64,000 nucleotides of DNA from Ephemerocybe angulata. Taxonomy: Eukaryota > Basidiomycota > Agaricomycetes > Agaricales > Psathyrellaceae. Positions 32,218 through 44,155 of this stretch are shown one piece after another (the first letter of the stretch is position 1; each line of letters begins with the position of its first letter). The DNA is taken from positions 62,001 to 126,000 of the forward strand of contig JAACJK010000226.1 of NCBI GenBank assembly GCA_013368325.1, given 5' to 3'. Position numbers and translations under genes: made by a program. The notes under the pieces are model-generated. The model saw only the letters and a program-made list of their open reading frames with translations, was not told where the DNA came from and ran no database searches.

Positions 32218-35200
32218 GGGAGATCCAACTACTACAATATCTCTACTGAAACCATTAACGCACCGACGCAGTCTCTTCCTCTCAACTCTATTGGATTCTC
32301 CCGCGCCAGGATTGGAGTGACCTCCCGGACTGAGATAACTCGTACAGTAACGAAACGGAACGCACAGTGCATGCTGATTACCGCCTCGAAAGTGGCTTGT
32401 CGTTGCCGATTCGGATCGGTCATAGACGCCGTGATGGTTTCGGGGCTTCTAAAAAGTACAAGGCAAGGTATACGCGACTTCTAATTAAGACAGATGACGG
32501 ATTCAGACCAGCGCGCTCCATTGCTGCACATCCCAGGTCTATTAGAGAGGACGAATGAATTCAGCGATTATTGTCCGAGCGACTCTCAAGGAGCTCCCTT
32601 TCACCGTAAAACTGAAGAGAACGTACGCTCTGAACAAGGGATGGCACATACTCTAAGTGCGTTAGAGCCGACACCCTCGGTGCCACCCTAGATGGGATGG
32701 GAGCCTGTTCCGTTCCACATCCAGCCGAGTGGATGGAAACCCGGTAACTTTCCATCGCTCGGAGTCCAACTGCATGAGCTCGTAGGTTAAACATCTCACA
32801 TCCGGCATGCAGACTGAGAGAAGCGCAGAAATGGGTGCTGTATCAATTTCGAACGCCCGGGCGGAGCGTAATGAGACCAGTGCACATTCATTGATGACTA
32901 TAGGCGCCGCGGATGATCCATCACAAACGAATACAAAGCAATGAACGGCTTTGCCTCAGACCGTATGGCGTGCAGGGGCTTCGTCACACTAATCAGATAC
33001 TAGGATAATAGATAAGTCTATGTACGCAATGAAAAGGTCGATTTGGACTCTAATATGGCTACTGCAATCGCGAAAAGTGAAGTCTGTTGCCATTGTGATC
33101 TCTCATAACCGACCCAATCACCTTGATATCATTCGTGCCTTCCCAGAATCCCACAGTCAATACAAGTACTACTGTCAGATACGTAGGTAAAGTTGACATA
33201 AAACGTTGATATGGTGAAGGCATATGCATACTGCTCACTCTGTATCATCCCCTCAAGCTCTCACATGCCGGCCTGAGTCACATCTTGTTACAGTGGCAGC
33301 GCAGTTCCCCTGGATCACCGTACAATACCGCGAGACCAGCGATTAGATGCTGGTACCGGAGTATACACGGACTGTACACATCTTTAGAACTCTCGTTCTT
33401 GTTCCAGGGCGACGTTTCCAGCACGGTATAACCCATATCAGTTCCCATATTTCGTGGCGGCGCATGGGCGCCTGGATCCGAGTCTCATGTCTGTATCTGG
33501 ATCAGAGCTCGAGATCAGAATAGAAGGATATTGGAGAATCAGCCACTTTCCACAACACTGCTTTTTCTACAATGGCTAGAGCTATGCTCGCTCAATACGA
33601 GGGCAAATGCGTCGAGGAGGGACGGGTGATGATGGCTAGCAAGCGTCCTCGAAATAAGCGCCCAAGCAAATGACGATTGGACCCTCCCAGGTTTAGTCGA
33701 TTTAAGCGGCGGTCATGCCGATTGGTGATTGGCGCCTGATTTCCTTTGGATATGAGAAAGTGACGCACTTCTGCGAAGCACAGCATTCTCTAACTTCCTG
33801 TGAATGCCCCCACAGATATGTCCGCAGTCCGCGAAGAATGGAAGCCTTAATACTAAAAATAAGAGCACCAGCTCAGCAGCTCTGCTGTGCACTGTCACAT
33901 GTTGTGCACCATATGTCGGCCTTTGCGCGATCCGTATATCCCTTCTTAATATCTTATCTTTATGTTCGTTAGATACGGGATCAACCTTGTTTATACCGGC
34001 AGAACCCCACTTCGATCCGCGTTAATGGAGGCCAGGGCTCAGGATGTACACAAGCAATCAGCAAGCGGAGGCTACAGAGTACTTCTCTCCGGGATTGCTT
34101 GCCGTCATCTGTCATGCATTTCAGCAGGACCAGAGGCCTTCAACGGATCTGCGGTTGTTCTGCCTCAGTTGGTGTACCATCTCAGTGGCGCATTTGCAAT
34201 TTCAAAGGTACTGCATGAAAGTTCTCGAACTTGAGTATGGAGGCCTCAAGTTGCTACCTCCTCTCAAGCTAGTCGCTCTCCGACGCATTAATCGATATAA
34301 ATAATAGTTTCGCGACTCTTAATGGGTGAATAAGAGCTGCAGAAATCGTTCCCCGTCGATATCTTATGCAGCTTTACGGGGACGGTTTCCAAAAATCGGC
34401 CATCTTTGTGAAATAAACTGACCTCATATTAAAACCGCGCCGTGCTAGCTGGCTATAGGCCTTCGATCTTAGCACAGCAATACCTACAAAGCGCTACTGT
34501 GAGAACGAACTATAGGGTCCCGCATTAGTCCGAGATCTTGCAGACCAAGGAACGTCAGTACGGATAAATTACCCATCGCCAAGCAGTGTGAGTGTGACAG
34601 GCACATACTACTCGTGATGAGCCAAAAGAATGGGAGATGAACTGCATGCCTCAGCCTGTCCGAGGAGAAAGACTGAGATGAACTCCAGGTTTCTCGAAGG
34701 GAAAGATAAGATCTGCCAGTGGACGCTGTCATCGGGGTGGAGACCAAAAATTCCATGCCAATGGACTATCCAACGGCGCTGCACGCAACTTATTCTTCAT
34801 TCTTAGATTCCAAGAGATTGGATAGGTTTGAAGATATGGCACATACGAGAACTCGGGATCCATGATACGGGTTTGATTCAAAAAGCCTCGCGGGATAACG
34901 ATATTACCACTCTCTGCGTAGCTTCAGGCTATTCCAAACTACCTGAGAAGACTTACGCTAGCGTACAGCTTTTAAATGCTAGTAGTACGCTGTGCACTGT
35001 TCCCGGCCCATGTTTCTCAGAACTTTCCCTGGCATTGCCGCGACATTGCATTCTCGCCCAGAAAAGGCATATTCCGAGAGAAACGGATAACAGGGATTTA
35101 CAATCACGAGCGTGAAGTGGCCCTACCGTTAGGACAGGAGAAAGTAAAAAGGAGAAGGGAGGATTAGTACGAGGAAAGAGAGGCTAGTGCGCGCTTCGCC

Positions 35201-36015
35201 CACTGCCAGTCGGTGCTGCTAACCCTGCGCCACTTTTACTGGGTTCCAAGTGGGACCTCATCGGAGCGACCAAAGTGGCGAGAAGGATACGGCTTTCCGC
35301 TTGCGCAGCACTGGGCCGCACAGCATGCCAATTATACTGTAAATGAATGGAGACGGTATCCCTACCGTCTCGTAAAATCCTATATGCAGGTAGATTGAGA
35401 GAGAGGATAGCAGCTTGGCAGTGGCGCCATCCGTAAGCGCTCATGTTCGATAATGACCTGTGATTGTCACATTGAATGGAGATATTGTGCCGTACAACAG
35501 TATCTACAAGGTGTAGACAACATAGCCGTAAGCGCCCTAGCTGATATAGTAGTACCTTAGTAGACGACCTATGCTCCATGGTCCTAACACCGGGGATCGA
35601 ACTCCTGAAAGCACGCACCTCGCATTATGCTCATAATACCCAACCATAACGACTCCCTGACACCTGCGACACCGCCTGTCTCAAGACCTCAGCTACTCAA
35701 CGCCAAAGGCCGCAACGCCTCGAAGCCCGGGAGGGCGAATTCAGCGTTAAGGAGGAAATGAGACCCATGCATTGGAGGCCTCCATAAAGCTGCCTACTGC
35801 AGAGCAAGGCGTTGCTTACCTATCCACTATGGCAACGGGCTCTGGACACTCTCTTTCCGGGCGACAAGCAATAAGCGCCCGTGTCGACTCCGTTCTCCTT
35901 TTGAGCAAGGATGACGGACGTGATGCTTAGGGCGCTTAGGGGTTTGCGTCACAATGACTTTTGTCGGCTATCTATTACACACACTTGGAGGCTACTAGCG
36001 TTTACTACCAGAGGA
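32218..36015. other. Largest gene-poor interval (3.8 kb)
   Basis: No supportable protein gene on either strand. Exact TAAGCGCCC half-sites lie at 33655-33663 and 35872-35880. A tRNA B-box-like GAGTTCGATCC (minus strand, near 35590) does not fold into a complete tRNA. It may be relic transposon sequence, but no terminal repeats or transposase signature were seen. Confidence 0.4.
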
Positions 36016-36647
36016 CTAGAGGCTCCCAACCGTGATGATTTTCTCAAGCTTGAAAGTCTCGAGGTATTCGTTCAGGCTCTTATGCAATTCCATCGACACG
36101 CGTTCCCGCCCAACCTTCAGCAGTAAGTGGCCCTCTGTAACGACCCATTTTTTTTTGGTTAGCTCATCTGCCACCCTTTTTCGTAGTTTCCGTCCCGTAA
36201 TGGTTTCTTCGACCATCAAGGTAAATGGCGGGGGGTTTTGGGGCAGAGTGCCGGGTATAGTGGCAACGCCTTTTTCGACTGTGACTTTGACTTCGATCGG
36301 GTACAAGTTGCCCCGGGCTTCAACCTCATCTGCGGCAGCGCCCACAAAGTCGGAGAAGGCTCGCCGGTGAACTGTAGCGGCTTCTTCGAGGAATGATCGT
36401 AAGGAGGGCTGATAGGGTACTTCAAGAGCCTCCCGTGCTCCTAGATCCGTGTATGAAAGGTCGCGGTCGTAAAGGTGGCCAGTCGTGGATCGTGCGGAAA
36501 GATCGCTGTAATCCTAGACATCCATGCCGCTTAGAGATAAATAGTCTGACTTTTGGTTGAACGCAAACATACAGGATAGGCATTTGCACTTGCTAAAGAG
36601 CTGCCTGCAACGAGGAGTCCTAGGAACGCGATCGCGAAAGATTTCAT
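36016..36647 (-). CDS. Secreted orphan protein (190 aa, two exons)
   Basis: Exon 1 (36647-36573) is almost purely a signal peptide: MKSFAIAFLGLLVAGSSLAS, then ANAYP. A 59-nt intron with donor GTATGT and acceptor GTCTAG leads in phase to exon 2 (36513-36016). This starts DYSDLSARSTTGHLYDRD, followed by LGAREALEVPYQPSLRSFLEE, resembling the dibasic, Tyr/Asp-rich N-terminal stretches of many agaric secreted orphans. The C-terminal half contains VEVKVTVEKGVATIPGTLP-like beta segments and amphipathic charged helices, ending EKIITVGSL. TATATAAA on the minus strand lies at 36698-36705, about 50 nt upstream. No known family. Confidence 0.7.
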
Positions 36648-36705
36648 GGTGGTGATCAAGGGGGTGCGGTATAAAAAACGGAACTAGAAGGCTTGCTTTA
36701 TATAT

Positions 36706-37801
36706 GGACGAGGAACTTCCGAACCGAAAGTTCGAAGATCAGACACGAACTGCCAGACAATGGTCAGATCAGCACTGCCAGTGGTCGCCACATGCACGAA
36801 AAGATTCTCGTCGTCCGCGCACTATTTGCCAACATCTCGGTTACGGTCCTCGATCGCGCGAGCGCAAGATCACATTGAAATGACCTCAGTTGGCAGGGAA
36901 GCTCACACTCCCTGCAATAGCGAACATTGGAGGAACACTCTCAAATTCCGGATAAGCGCTTCGTTCACGGTCCATTCTTCGTTCCAAGGGGGCTGGCTCA
37001 AAGGCACAGTTGAGCGCTCGGCAAGTCTCGAAGTTGCGATGAAGGAGAACCAAGGCTCAATACACTCCAAACAAGAAATGAAAATGGTATCATCAAACTA
37101 TCTTATACACAAACTACACACACGGTAAAGTAACAGCAAGGAAAAACAGGCAAAAGAACAAACAGAGACCGAAGAATGAGGACGTTTCACAACGGCGCTG
37201 ACGCACAGCATGGTCCTGTAACGCACACCAGGACGCAGAGAAGGCATTCTGTGCATCCGAAGGACTCCATGTGGCCAAACAGGATGCCGCGTGGAGAGGA
37301 GAGGGGGAGCAGGAGAGAGCAGGAAGAAGGGTATGCACGGAGGGAGCGAATTGTTCGAGAGGGTCGGACGAGAGACGACGTCGGTTGATCGTTTGGGGGA
37401 AAGGAGAGTGGGAGGAAAGGCAGGAAGGAGGTGGGCCGACGCGATGGGTAGTGCAAGGAATCGTAAGATCCGGTAAATAAAACCCAAAGTAACACGAGAA
37501 ATAGGATCAGTAATACACATAACTCTTAATAAAGAATAAAGAAAGAGTCAGGTAGAGGCGGCGATAAATAGAAATAGAGAAGAGACGACAGAAAAAAAGG
37601 GGGGAATCGCGGAAGAAAAATGAGAAGAGGGCCGGGGAAATTAAGGCCAAAACATAGTCAGTGAGTATCTAAAATATGAATCGATCAATACCAAGACGCA
37701 TGCTTCCAACAGACTTTCCTTCCATCCATCCATTACTCGTTCGCAACCTGTGCAGCCAATCAGCTTCCTATCACGAAGAGAAGCCTATCACAAGAAGCCA
37801 A
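36706..37801. other. Intergenic space, nothing recognised
   Basis: Contains the long purine-rich 3' flank of the mucin-like gene (about 37250-37660). Open frames here reflect composition bias. No gene supported. Confidence 0.4.
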
Positions 37802-40296
37802 TCAGCGCACCTTGAGTACCCTCTTCGGCTCATCCTCCTCATCGACGCTGTCATATGCATCCTCGCCATGCCTCGCGTACCCATCATCCACACCCTCAGG
37901 GTGTCTCGCCGCATCATACGGGCTAGGCATCGGGATCCCAGGACTCGTCCGCGCAGGCGCATCCTCGCTCACCACATACCCGCCATACGCATCCTCCTCC
38001 TCGTACCCGCCATACGCGCCCTGCTGCTGCTGAGGCGCATTGAACCCAGCATACGGATCGGCACTCGCACTATAATACGCCTGCCCCGCCGTGGACGCGC
38101 TCGTCGGATACACAATCTCCCCCTCATGGCTCACAAGACTCTTCTTCCTCGTCAACCCATCCTGCTGGTACCCATCCCCCTGCGCCTGGTACTGGCTCGG
38201 CCCACGCGCAAGCGCCGCCCCTGCCCCCGCCACATGCGCCCCCATCCCCGCGGCCTCGAGCACCTCAAGCCCATGCGCCCCGCTCCCCCCCATGCTGCTT
38301 TTGTTGTAATGGTACTGCGGCGGGGGCGGCGAGCCCGTCGGCCCAGGCGGCATATTGAACGCCGCGTACGGCGCGCCGCCTTCCTGCAAGCCCTGCCCAT
38401 AGCTCGCGCCGTTGTTCTGGCTGCGCGCGCGCGCCACACCGATACCGGCAGCGCCCGCCGCGGCGGCGCCGTAGTCGAACACCTCTCCCGGCGCAGGGCC
38501 GTGCGACCCAGGCGGCATCTCGCGCATCCCGAAGCTCTCGGGGGGCACCATCGCGGGCTGGTTGTACGTTCCGTGCGAGCTCACGTCGGAGTAGGGTCCA
38601 CCCTTGGCGCCGTACGCCGTGCTGCCGTACGGCCCGCTGCGGTAGTCGTCGTCGTCGTCGTCGAGGAAGACGGGGGGCTGCGTCGCAGCGGCCTCGCGTG
38701 CGGCTTCGGCGATCTCTTGGTCGAACTTTTTGGCGCGGCGGCGGCGGATGCCGGTGGAGATGAGGACGATGAGGATGATCAGGCCAACGACACCGACTGC
38801 GGTGAAGGTTCCGGCGACGGCGCCGGTCTTTTGAAAGAATCTGCGACGAGAATCAGCGTCTGCTTGAAAAGCGTGCAATGTGGGGATCGTAGCATAAACA
38901 AGGTCCCCGATAATACACCGGTAGCGATGATCACCGGAAACATGAATAGAAAGAAATGAAAGTAAAAATCTCGCTCGAGAACCGAAACGCAGCCTGGAAC
39001 ACAACATACGGCTGGGATGATCAAGAGGAGGCCCGTGGGCGTGGATCACGCCCGCCTTCCAGTCAATGCGAGTTGAGCCGAGCCAGAACGAAGATAGCAT
39101 AGAACAAGAAACGGAGGAACGACCGCAACTGCTCGAGGGGTTTGAGCTGCACAGAGAGCGGATACAACTCCCAGCCGTCAGAGACTTGGTTGGCAGAGAG
39201 AATTGGGCAGGGGAAACCGGGTACCCGAGCCTGAGAGCGGTAACCCACGGCTTGTAACCCGTTGGTCATCCACGGCTGCGGGGGCAAGGTAAAAATCATT
39301 GTGCTCTCCACGGTGACTAACCCCCGGACTATTGGATGGTTAACCAAAGGCTTCCCCATAAAACCTGGACAGCATAGTCCTACATGGATAAACGACGGAA
39401 AAGAGTGGAGACCCAGGAAGGTGGATACTCCAAAGTGACCCCACTGGGGAACCATATCCAAGGGGATGCACCCAAGCGAAGGGTGCCCGACGTGCAGAAG
39501 AAACATGATAGCATGTGGCCAAACGAAGGGGAAGGCATTCGAGAAGAGGACGATCATGTGGGCGACCAAGAACGCAACACCCCGAGAGCGAAACTACCGC
39601 TCTAATCTAGAGAAAATTGGCTATTCCCAAGAAGGTGGAGCATAGGGTGGAACAGAAAGAACCTGATTCTGCACTCAAGGAAAGACACCCGAAAAGAGAA
39701 AACGAAGGGAAAAACAAGCTCCCCCTGATGCAAGAGCCGAGCTGAACGAAAGGAAGCGCGAAGATTGCCTTGCGGCAAAGGTAAACTCTGATATACGCAC
39801 CCTTTGTCCGCGGCAGAGCTAGCAGACGCACTCGGCAATGCGGTTCCGGAGGATGTGACGACTGAAGTCGAGGTGATCACGACGGGAGTCCCGGACGTCG
39901 TGGTGATACGGGTGCTTGTGGACGGTGGCGGAGTGACAACGGTCGTCGAGCTCGTCGAGGTCGTAGTGGTGCTCGTCGTCGAGGTCGTAGTGGTCGAAGT
40001 CGTGGGTGTGGAGGTGGTGCTTGTCGTCGTGCTTGTGGTCGACGTAGTGCTGGTTGGGGGTGGGGTGGTCGTTGTCGACGACGACGTGCTGGTGGTGCTG
40101 CTCGTCGTCGTCGAGGATGAGCTCGAGATGGTGGTGGTCTCCCCCGGAAGCCCTGGAAGCCCCCTGCGGTCGCGTTAGTCTACCGCTCGCCTTACGACTC
40201 GTGGGCAGACATACGGAGTAGAGGTGGAAGCTGTCGATGAATTTTGTCAGCATCCCATCCTCCATTTAAGCGCCCGTCGTACTCACAGCTCGACAT
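37802..40296 (-). CDS. Mucin-like single-pass membrane protein (475 aa, four exons, 960-nt intron)
   Basis: Exons 40296-40287, 40230-40215, 40163-39801 and 38840-37802, in phase. The N-terminal 125 residues are Ser/Thr-rich and Pro-containing (SSSSSTTTSSTTSTSSS), likely heavily O-mannosylated. Then SSAADKGFFQKTGAVAG leads to one membrane helix (FTAVGVVGLIILIVLIST) with basic stop-transfer RRRRAKK. The cytosolic tail of about 330 residues is acidic/Gly/Tyr/Gln-rich (a poly-Asp run, APQQQQGAYGGYEEED) and ends EPKRVLKVR. This layout resembles fungal plasma-membrane wall-stress sensors or related anchors; that role is inference. There is no classical N-terminal signal peptide (MSSSSTSTPGLPG), so the helix may act as signal anchor. 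Intron 3 (39800-38841) is unusually long. Intron 1 contains a TAAGCGCCC half-site. Confidence 0.7.
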
Positions 40297-41032
40297 ATTG
40301 AATAATTATTTGCGGTAAAGAACGTGGAGATCCGTGCTCGAGAGCAGGAGGTCAGAGGTACGAGGAGAAGAAGGTCAGTCGGACGTGGAAGGAAGAGAAT
40401 GAACGATTCCATGGCTTACGGTTCTTCCTGCTGACTAAGCGGTCAGCAGATCGTCCAATTTGGTATGTCCGCCTTTGGTCCGCACCGTCTGCCGCCTCCC
40501 GAGCTCGGCATCCGATCTCGGCGCACAGTTTTGTAGTCTTGAATGACTGTGCATGAATGAAAGGACGAGCTTGGGCGTCTATTTGAGTAGGTAAACTGAG
40601 AGGTAATGGAATGGCTTTGGTGTAAGTGGTGAGCACTTGATAAATATCTCGCCGTCGGTGCCTTGTGGCACGCTGCCCAAGCTTGTGAATTCTATGATCC
40701 AAACATTCGAGAGGGCTGATCAACTGTTGGCGTCGAAGCGCACCTTCTGGACCAACACCGACGAGCATACTTGAATTTGAAGTACTCAATTCGCCCCTGA
40801 GGGCCAGACCATTATCCACGACCCGGAGGCAGAACAATTGTGCCTTGAATCCATTCTATCCTCCAAGTACCTCTCAAAGAGCATTACCGCCGTGTTTCCT
40901 ATGCTTCCCCTGTGTGTGAATGAGCAACCCTACTGTAGACCCATACCACCCGACACTCTGTGGACATCTCTTCTATTAATCATGCATCGTCTATCTACCG
41001 ATTTCTGCACTTCAACTCGGCGCCTATCTGCG
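40297..41032. other. Intergenic space, nothing recognised
   Basis: Promoter of the mucin-like gene and 3' flank of the small gene at 41033. No gene supported. Confidence 0.4.
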
Positions 41033-41275
41033 TCATTTACGGGTCGAATCACTACCACTGTTGGCCCCAATCTTCGGGGTTGGTGGTGGAGTAGGACCTT
41101 GAATCCTGATCCTGATGTCCTCGACTTTAACGCTCATGTTTTCCAACGCCACAATACTACATATTTGAAATTATCAGAACAAATTACGAATAGAAAGAAG
41201 GCAGGAGTCCTACAGGGATGCATCTCCGCTAGCAGGCTGGCTAGAGGAACTATTCTTGGTGTTTTTGGAAGGCAT
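41033..41275 (-). CDS. Very small disordered protein (61 aa, two exons)
   Basis: Exon 41275-41214 encodes MPSKNTKNSSSSQPASGDAS. A 57-nt intron (donor GTAGGA, acceptor ATGTAG) leads in phase to exon 41156-41033: LIVALENMSVKVEDIRIRIQ, then GPTPPPTPKIGANSGSDSTRK and a stop. Support: clean phase, TATAAAA on the minus strand at 41363-41370 about 90 nt upstream, and GCTTTG and GCGCTTAGACGC words further upstream (41549-41560) like those of neighbouring genes. The middle segment could form one amphipathic helix. No family recognised. Confidence 0.45.
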
Positions 41276-41696
41276 GATCGTTATCGTGTCTTGGTGAGGT
41301 ACGGTCGAGTTAGGATGGGCGAGGTGGATGGGGCTGTAGTGGATTGAGGATGATAGTGGCGGCTTTTATACCCAGCGGGCACTGTGGTTGCCACAGTGCT
41401 GTGCCATATTGGGACTACTGTGGAAATGCACAAAGCAATGAGCCAAACGGCCAAAGCACACTCGGGTTACTCACATTCATAATGGAACCTGAATCGTGAC
41501 CCTCAATAAGAGCACTCCATACCCGACACCCACACAATGCAAAACGACGCGCTTAGACGCGGCGACCGTTGTCGCGGCGGCGCAGCAAAGCAAGTGGCTC
41601 GTTGATAAGATAGGCTGATTAAAGCCCGGCCATTGTTAGAGTCATTATTGCAGTTACGATGGCCCGCATGGTCGCTTTGGTGTTAATCCGCACGTT

Positions 41697-41972
41697 TCAG
41701 CCGATTTGAAGATCTTTTTCTGACGTTCTTTCACGAAAGATACTAGCTGCCCTCACATTCGTTTGAGCTTTTGGAGTGGCGGGTGCTGTTGAAACTTTAC
41801 GGCGCTTGGGTGTCAAAAAGCGCCGTGACATTGACCCCTCAGGTTTGATACCGAAAACGGATGCGACGAGGCCCAGCAGCAAAGAAATATCGAAAGGGCT
41901 CATGCGAAAACTGCGGTGCAATGACTCACAAGAAGGTTGCGCTTGCGCATCTTCGTTTTGTGCTTTGTGCAC
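41697..41972 (-). CDS. Possible small basic protein
   Basis: An open minus-strand frame whose second half looks coding: [20 protein letters not shown], then [20 protein letters not shown] and a stop at 41697. The basic KRRK cluster suggests nuclear targeting. The start is unclear: [15 protein letters not shown] (ATG near 41900) or an upstream exon MRKRNLL spliced in. No promoter box was confirmed. Low confidence. Confidence 0.3.
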   Translation of the reverse strand: MHKAQNEDAQAQPSCESLHRSFRMSPFDISLLLGLVASVFGIKPEGSMSRRFLTPKRRKVSTAPATPKAQTNVRAASIFRERTSEKDLQIG

Positions 41973-42306
41973 CGCGGGCTATGGCAAGGCCTTGCAAAAA
42001 GAGAGTGTGATACGCGAGAACAATGGCTTACTAGTGTACCAAAGCACAATATTTACAAAATGAACCAGAAGTCAATATATCTATATCTAATTATTCGCTC
42101 GAAGCGAGTACGTCGCTATGTACACGAGATCCGTGCTCTTGTAGGACTCACCCCGGGATTTCAAAAGTAACTTAGAAACAAGTCAAGCAAACCTATCACC
42201 GCCTTATAATTTGCCACCTCCCTTTTGGGACATTCATTTTCTCAACTTTCCTGGCCTCAAATTCTCCCTCTCCTCCCTACGCACCCTAACTTCGGGAGAA
42301 TTATTG

Positions 42307-42754
42307 TTAGCCCGGGCTTGACTAGACAAAATCCAAAGATAAGCCACAGTAACTCATAAAATACAGTAAGAAAACACACATGCCTTGACGACGGCGACGA
42401 ACGACCCTCTTTCTCAGTCCTCTTGCCCACCCGAGACCTCGTCTGAGGGGTTTGCCTTTCCACCGGTTGTCTGAAGGCGCCAATCTCAGTAGGACTTAAC
42501 GGGGGACCAGGCTCGATGCCACGAGTCGTTCCATGACTACTCGTATTTGCACCCCGAATGGTTGTACCGGGTGTATCACTGGCAGTGGAAGGAGGCTGGT
42601 CGCCGCAGTTCACCCCTTCAGTTGAAGGTTCGACGTATCGGCTGGGGCGTTCAATTGGAGTCCCCTCCAAACGTTGCGCTGTAGTTGGACGCACGGGTCT
42701 TGGTAGTTTTGGGGCCGGCGGTCTTATTTTGCACTGCTCCGGTCTGTGTCCCAT
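42307..42754 (-). CDS. Small Pro/Arg-rich disordered protein
   Basis: ATG at 42754: MGHRPEQCKIRPPAPKLPRP, then VRPTTAQRLEGTPIERPSRY and a Ser/Thr/Pro-rich disordered body to SRVGKRTEKEGRSSPSSRH. There a GTGTGT donor (about 42386) and a TTTGTCTAG acceptor give a short second exon ending SSPG at 42307. If unspliced, the frame runs to 42257. TATATAA on the minus strand lies at 42856-42862, and a degenerate palindrome with a GGACAAAGCG box at 42975-43010. No family recognised. Confidence 0.5.
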
Positions 42755-42974
42755 GTTTTCGACGTTCGTGTGCCTGGTGCTGGTGTTGAAGGGTGGAAGT
42801 GTGGGCAAGGAAGTGAGAGCGGGGACAGTGAAGTAGTGACATTAAAGTCGCTCCATTATATAGCCTTCAGTAGTGCATCGTGCCAAGGCAACTGCGTAGG
42901 GCTTTGTGTACTAAGCTCCTGTGCAACCACATCGAATTGTGCTGGGGTCACGCATCAACAAGTTGCGCCGCAGT

Positions 42975-43010
42975 GGACAAAGCGTTCGTGGCGGTGCTTC
43001 TTTAGACGCC
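42975..43010 (-). promoter_or_regulatory. Degenerate palindrome and CGCTTTGTCC box
   Basis: GGACAAAGCG (42975-42984) and GGTGCTTCTTTAGACGCC (42993-43010). The latter matches the perfect form GGCGCTTATTTAAGCGCC at 14 of 18 positions. It lies about 220-255 nt upstream of the ATG at 42754. Confidence 0.4.
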
Positions 43011-43288
43011 GAACGTCGGATGGCGCACTCGTCGTTTACAACTCTGTGAATGATGATGATAATGGAACTTGCTTTATCATAATGTTAATTAGACTGTGAG
43101 TGGACTTGAGGCTTTGAAAGGTCGCAAAGTTGAGGTTCTCGATTGAATTATACTTTAGAATACACCAAAAACGGGGAACAAGAACAGAACCAAAATAATG
43201 ATAACATAAAACCCAGTAAAACATCATAACGTACGAATAACGTACACTCCCTCCTCCCTCCCCCTCCAACAAAGCCACTCAACACGCC

Positions 43289-43888
43289 TCACTCGTCATC
43301 ATCCTCCAAATACTCTCCCACACTCAGCTCAACCTCAATACCCACTTCACCCTCAGACTCATACTCCCCAACAGCCATCCCCGAAAACCCATCATCCAAC
43401 TCTTGAATCCCATCCAATTTACCATCATCCACCTCTGCCATGAAAATCGTGATGGTATTCAACCTCGGCTCAACCAGAAACACATCCGGAATCTCGTTCT
43501 TCGGATCCTCCTCGCCGTTCCTACAGATTATGAACAAAACAGTCAGCTTTTATTCCACATTTAGTTTAAAAGAAAGTAATAAAACGCACCATTGACTGAA
43601 GCCGCCCGGAAACTCGACGGGAAGGCTGAACCCCTGCCCGGGGAGGGGCGCGGCGGGCGGGGGCGCCGTGAACTTATTCAAGTGGACCGAGTCGGGGACG
43701 CCATCCTCGGCAACAGCGGGCGCAGGCTCAGGCTCGAAGGCGGGCTCACACTCGGGCTTTGATGCCGGAGTGGATGGAGTTAGGGGCCACGGGCTGCCAG
43801 GAGGAGCGGAGGCGGGCATTGCGGCATAGGGCTGCGCGCGGATGGTAAGAGAGACTGGAACGTTAGAGGAGGTGGAGCAGGCCGACAT
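43289..43888 (-). CDS. Small Pro-rich protein, paralogue of the 14375-14854 gene (176 aa, two exons)
   Basis: Exons 43888-43590 and 43520-43289, in phase (intron 69 nt, donor GTGCGT). The protein shares HLNKFTAPPPAAPLPGQGF and the C-terminal MAVGEYESEGEVGIEVEL block with the gene at 14375. It has an insertion in exon 2 (NEIPDVFLVEPRLNTITIFM) and a Pro/Glu-rich N-terminus. The second exon is beta-rich and acidic, ending VGEYLEDDDE. TATATAAA on the minus strand lies at 43943-43950, 55 nt upstream. The palindromic promoter element lies at 44118-44155. No signal peptide. Function unknown; disorder plus an ordered acidic C-terminus suggests a binding adaptor (inference). Confidence 0.75.
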
Positions 43889-44117
43889 TTCTAGTAGGAA
43901 ATCTGGGCTGGGATGGGGGTGAGGATGGGCCTGGGGGTCCCTTTTATATATCGAGGAGGGCATGAGAGCGAGTGCACAAAGCCTTCTTCGGCGCCATGGC
44001 TTGCAGAGGAGATTTGATATGAGTAATATGGCATTGCGCGAGAAAATGAGCAAAGCGATGTGCGCCACTAAGGTCCTCTGGATGAACAATGCAGCTGTCA
44101 CGGTGAGAGGCGTGCGA

Positions 44118-44155
44118 GCGCTTAAATAAGCGCCACGAAGAATGACAAAGCGCGC
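44118..44155 (-). promoter_or_regulatory. Palindromic element plus GCGCTTTGTC box (copy 3)
   Basis: GCGCTTAAATAAGCGC at 44118-44133 and GACAAAGCGCGC at 44144-44155. Sequence and spacing (10 nt) are identical to the copy at 2715-2752. It lies about 230 nt upstream of the ATG at 43888. Confidence 0.6.

Noticed and set aside
34484..34756. Minus-strand frame resembling a membrane protein
   Set aside because: No neighbouring exons or splice sites extend it, and its hydrophobic words do not match a family I can name.
35570..35650. tRNA-like sequence on the minus strand (GAGTTCGATCCCC with a TGGTTGGGTA upstream)
   Set aside because: Only about two of five T-stem pairs form and no acceptor stem closes. 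At most a degenerate tRNA-derived relic.
37098..37520. Minus-strand open frame of 140 codons
   Set aside because: Purine/pyrimidine bias in the 3' flank of the mucin-like gene keeps several frames open; no start context, splicing or family support.
39804..40178. Plus-strand Val-rich open frame of 125 codons
   Set aside because: It is the antisense shadow of the Ser/Thr-rich exon of the mucin-like gene.
40838..41347. Plus-strand open frame of 169 codons
   Set aside because: It overlaps the minus-strand small gene at 41033-41275, which has a TATA box and in-phase splicing. The plus frame has no ATG with support and no family resemblance.
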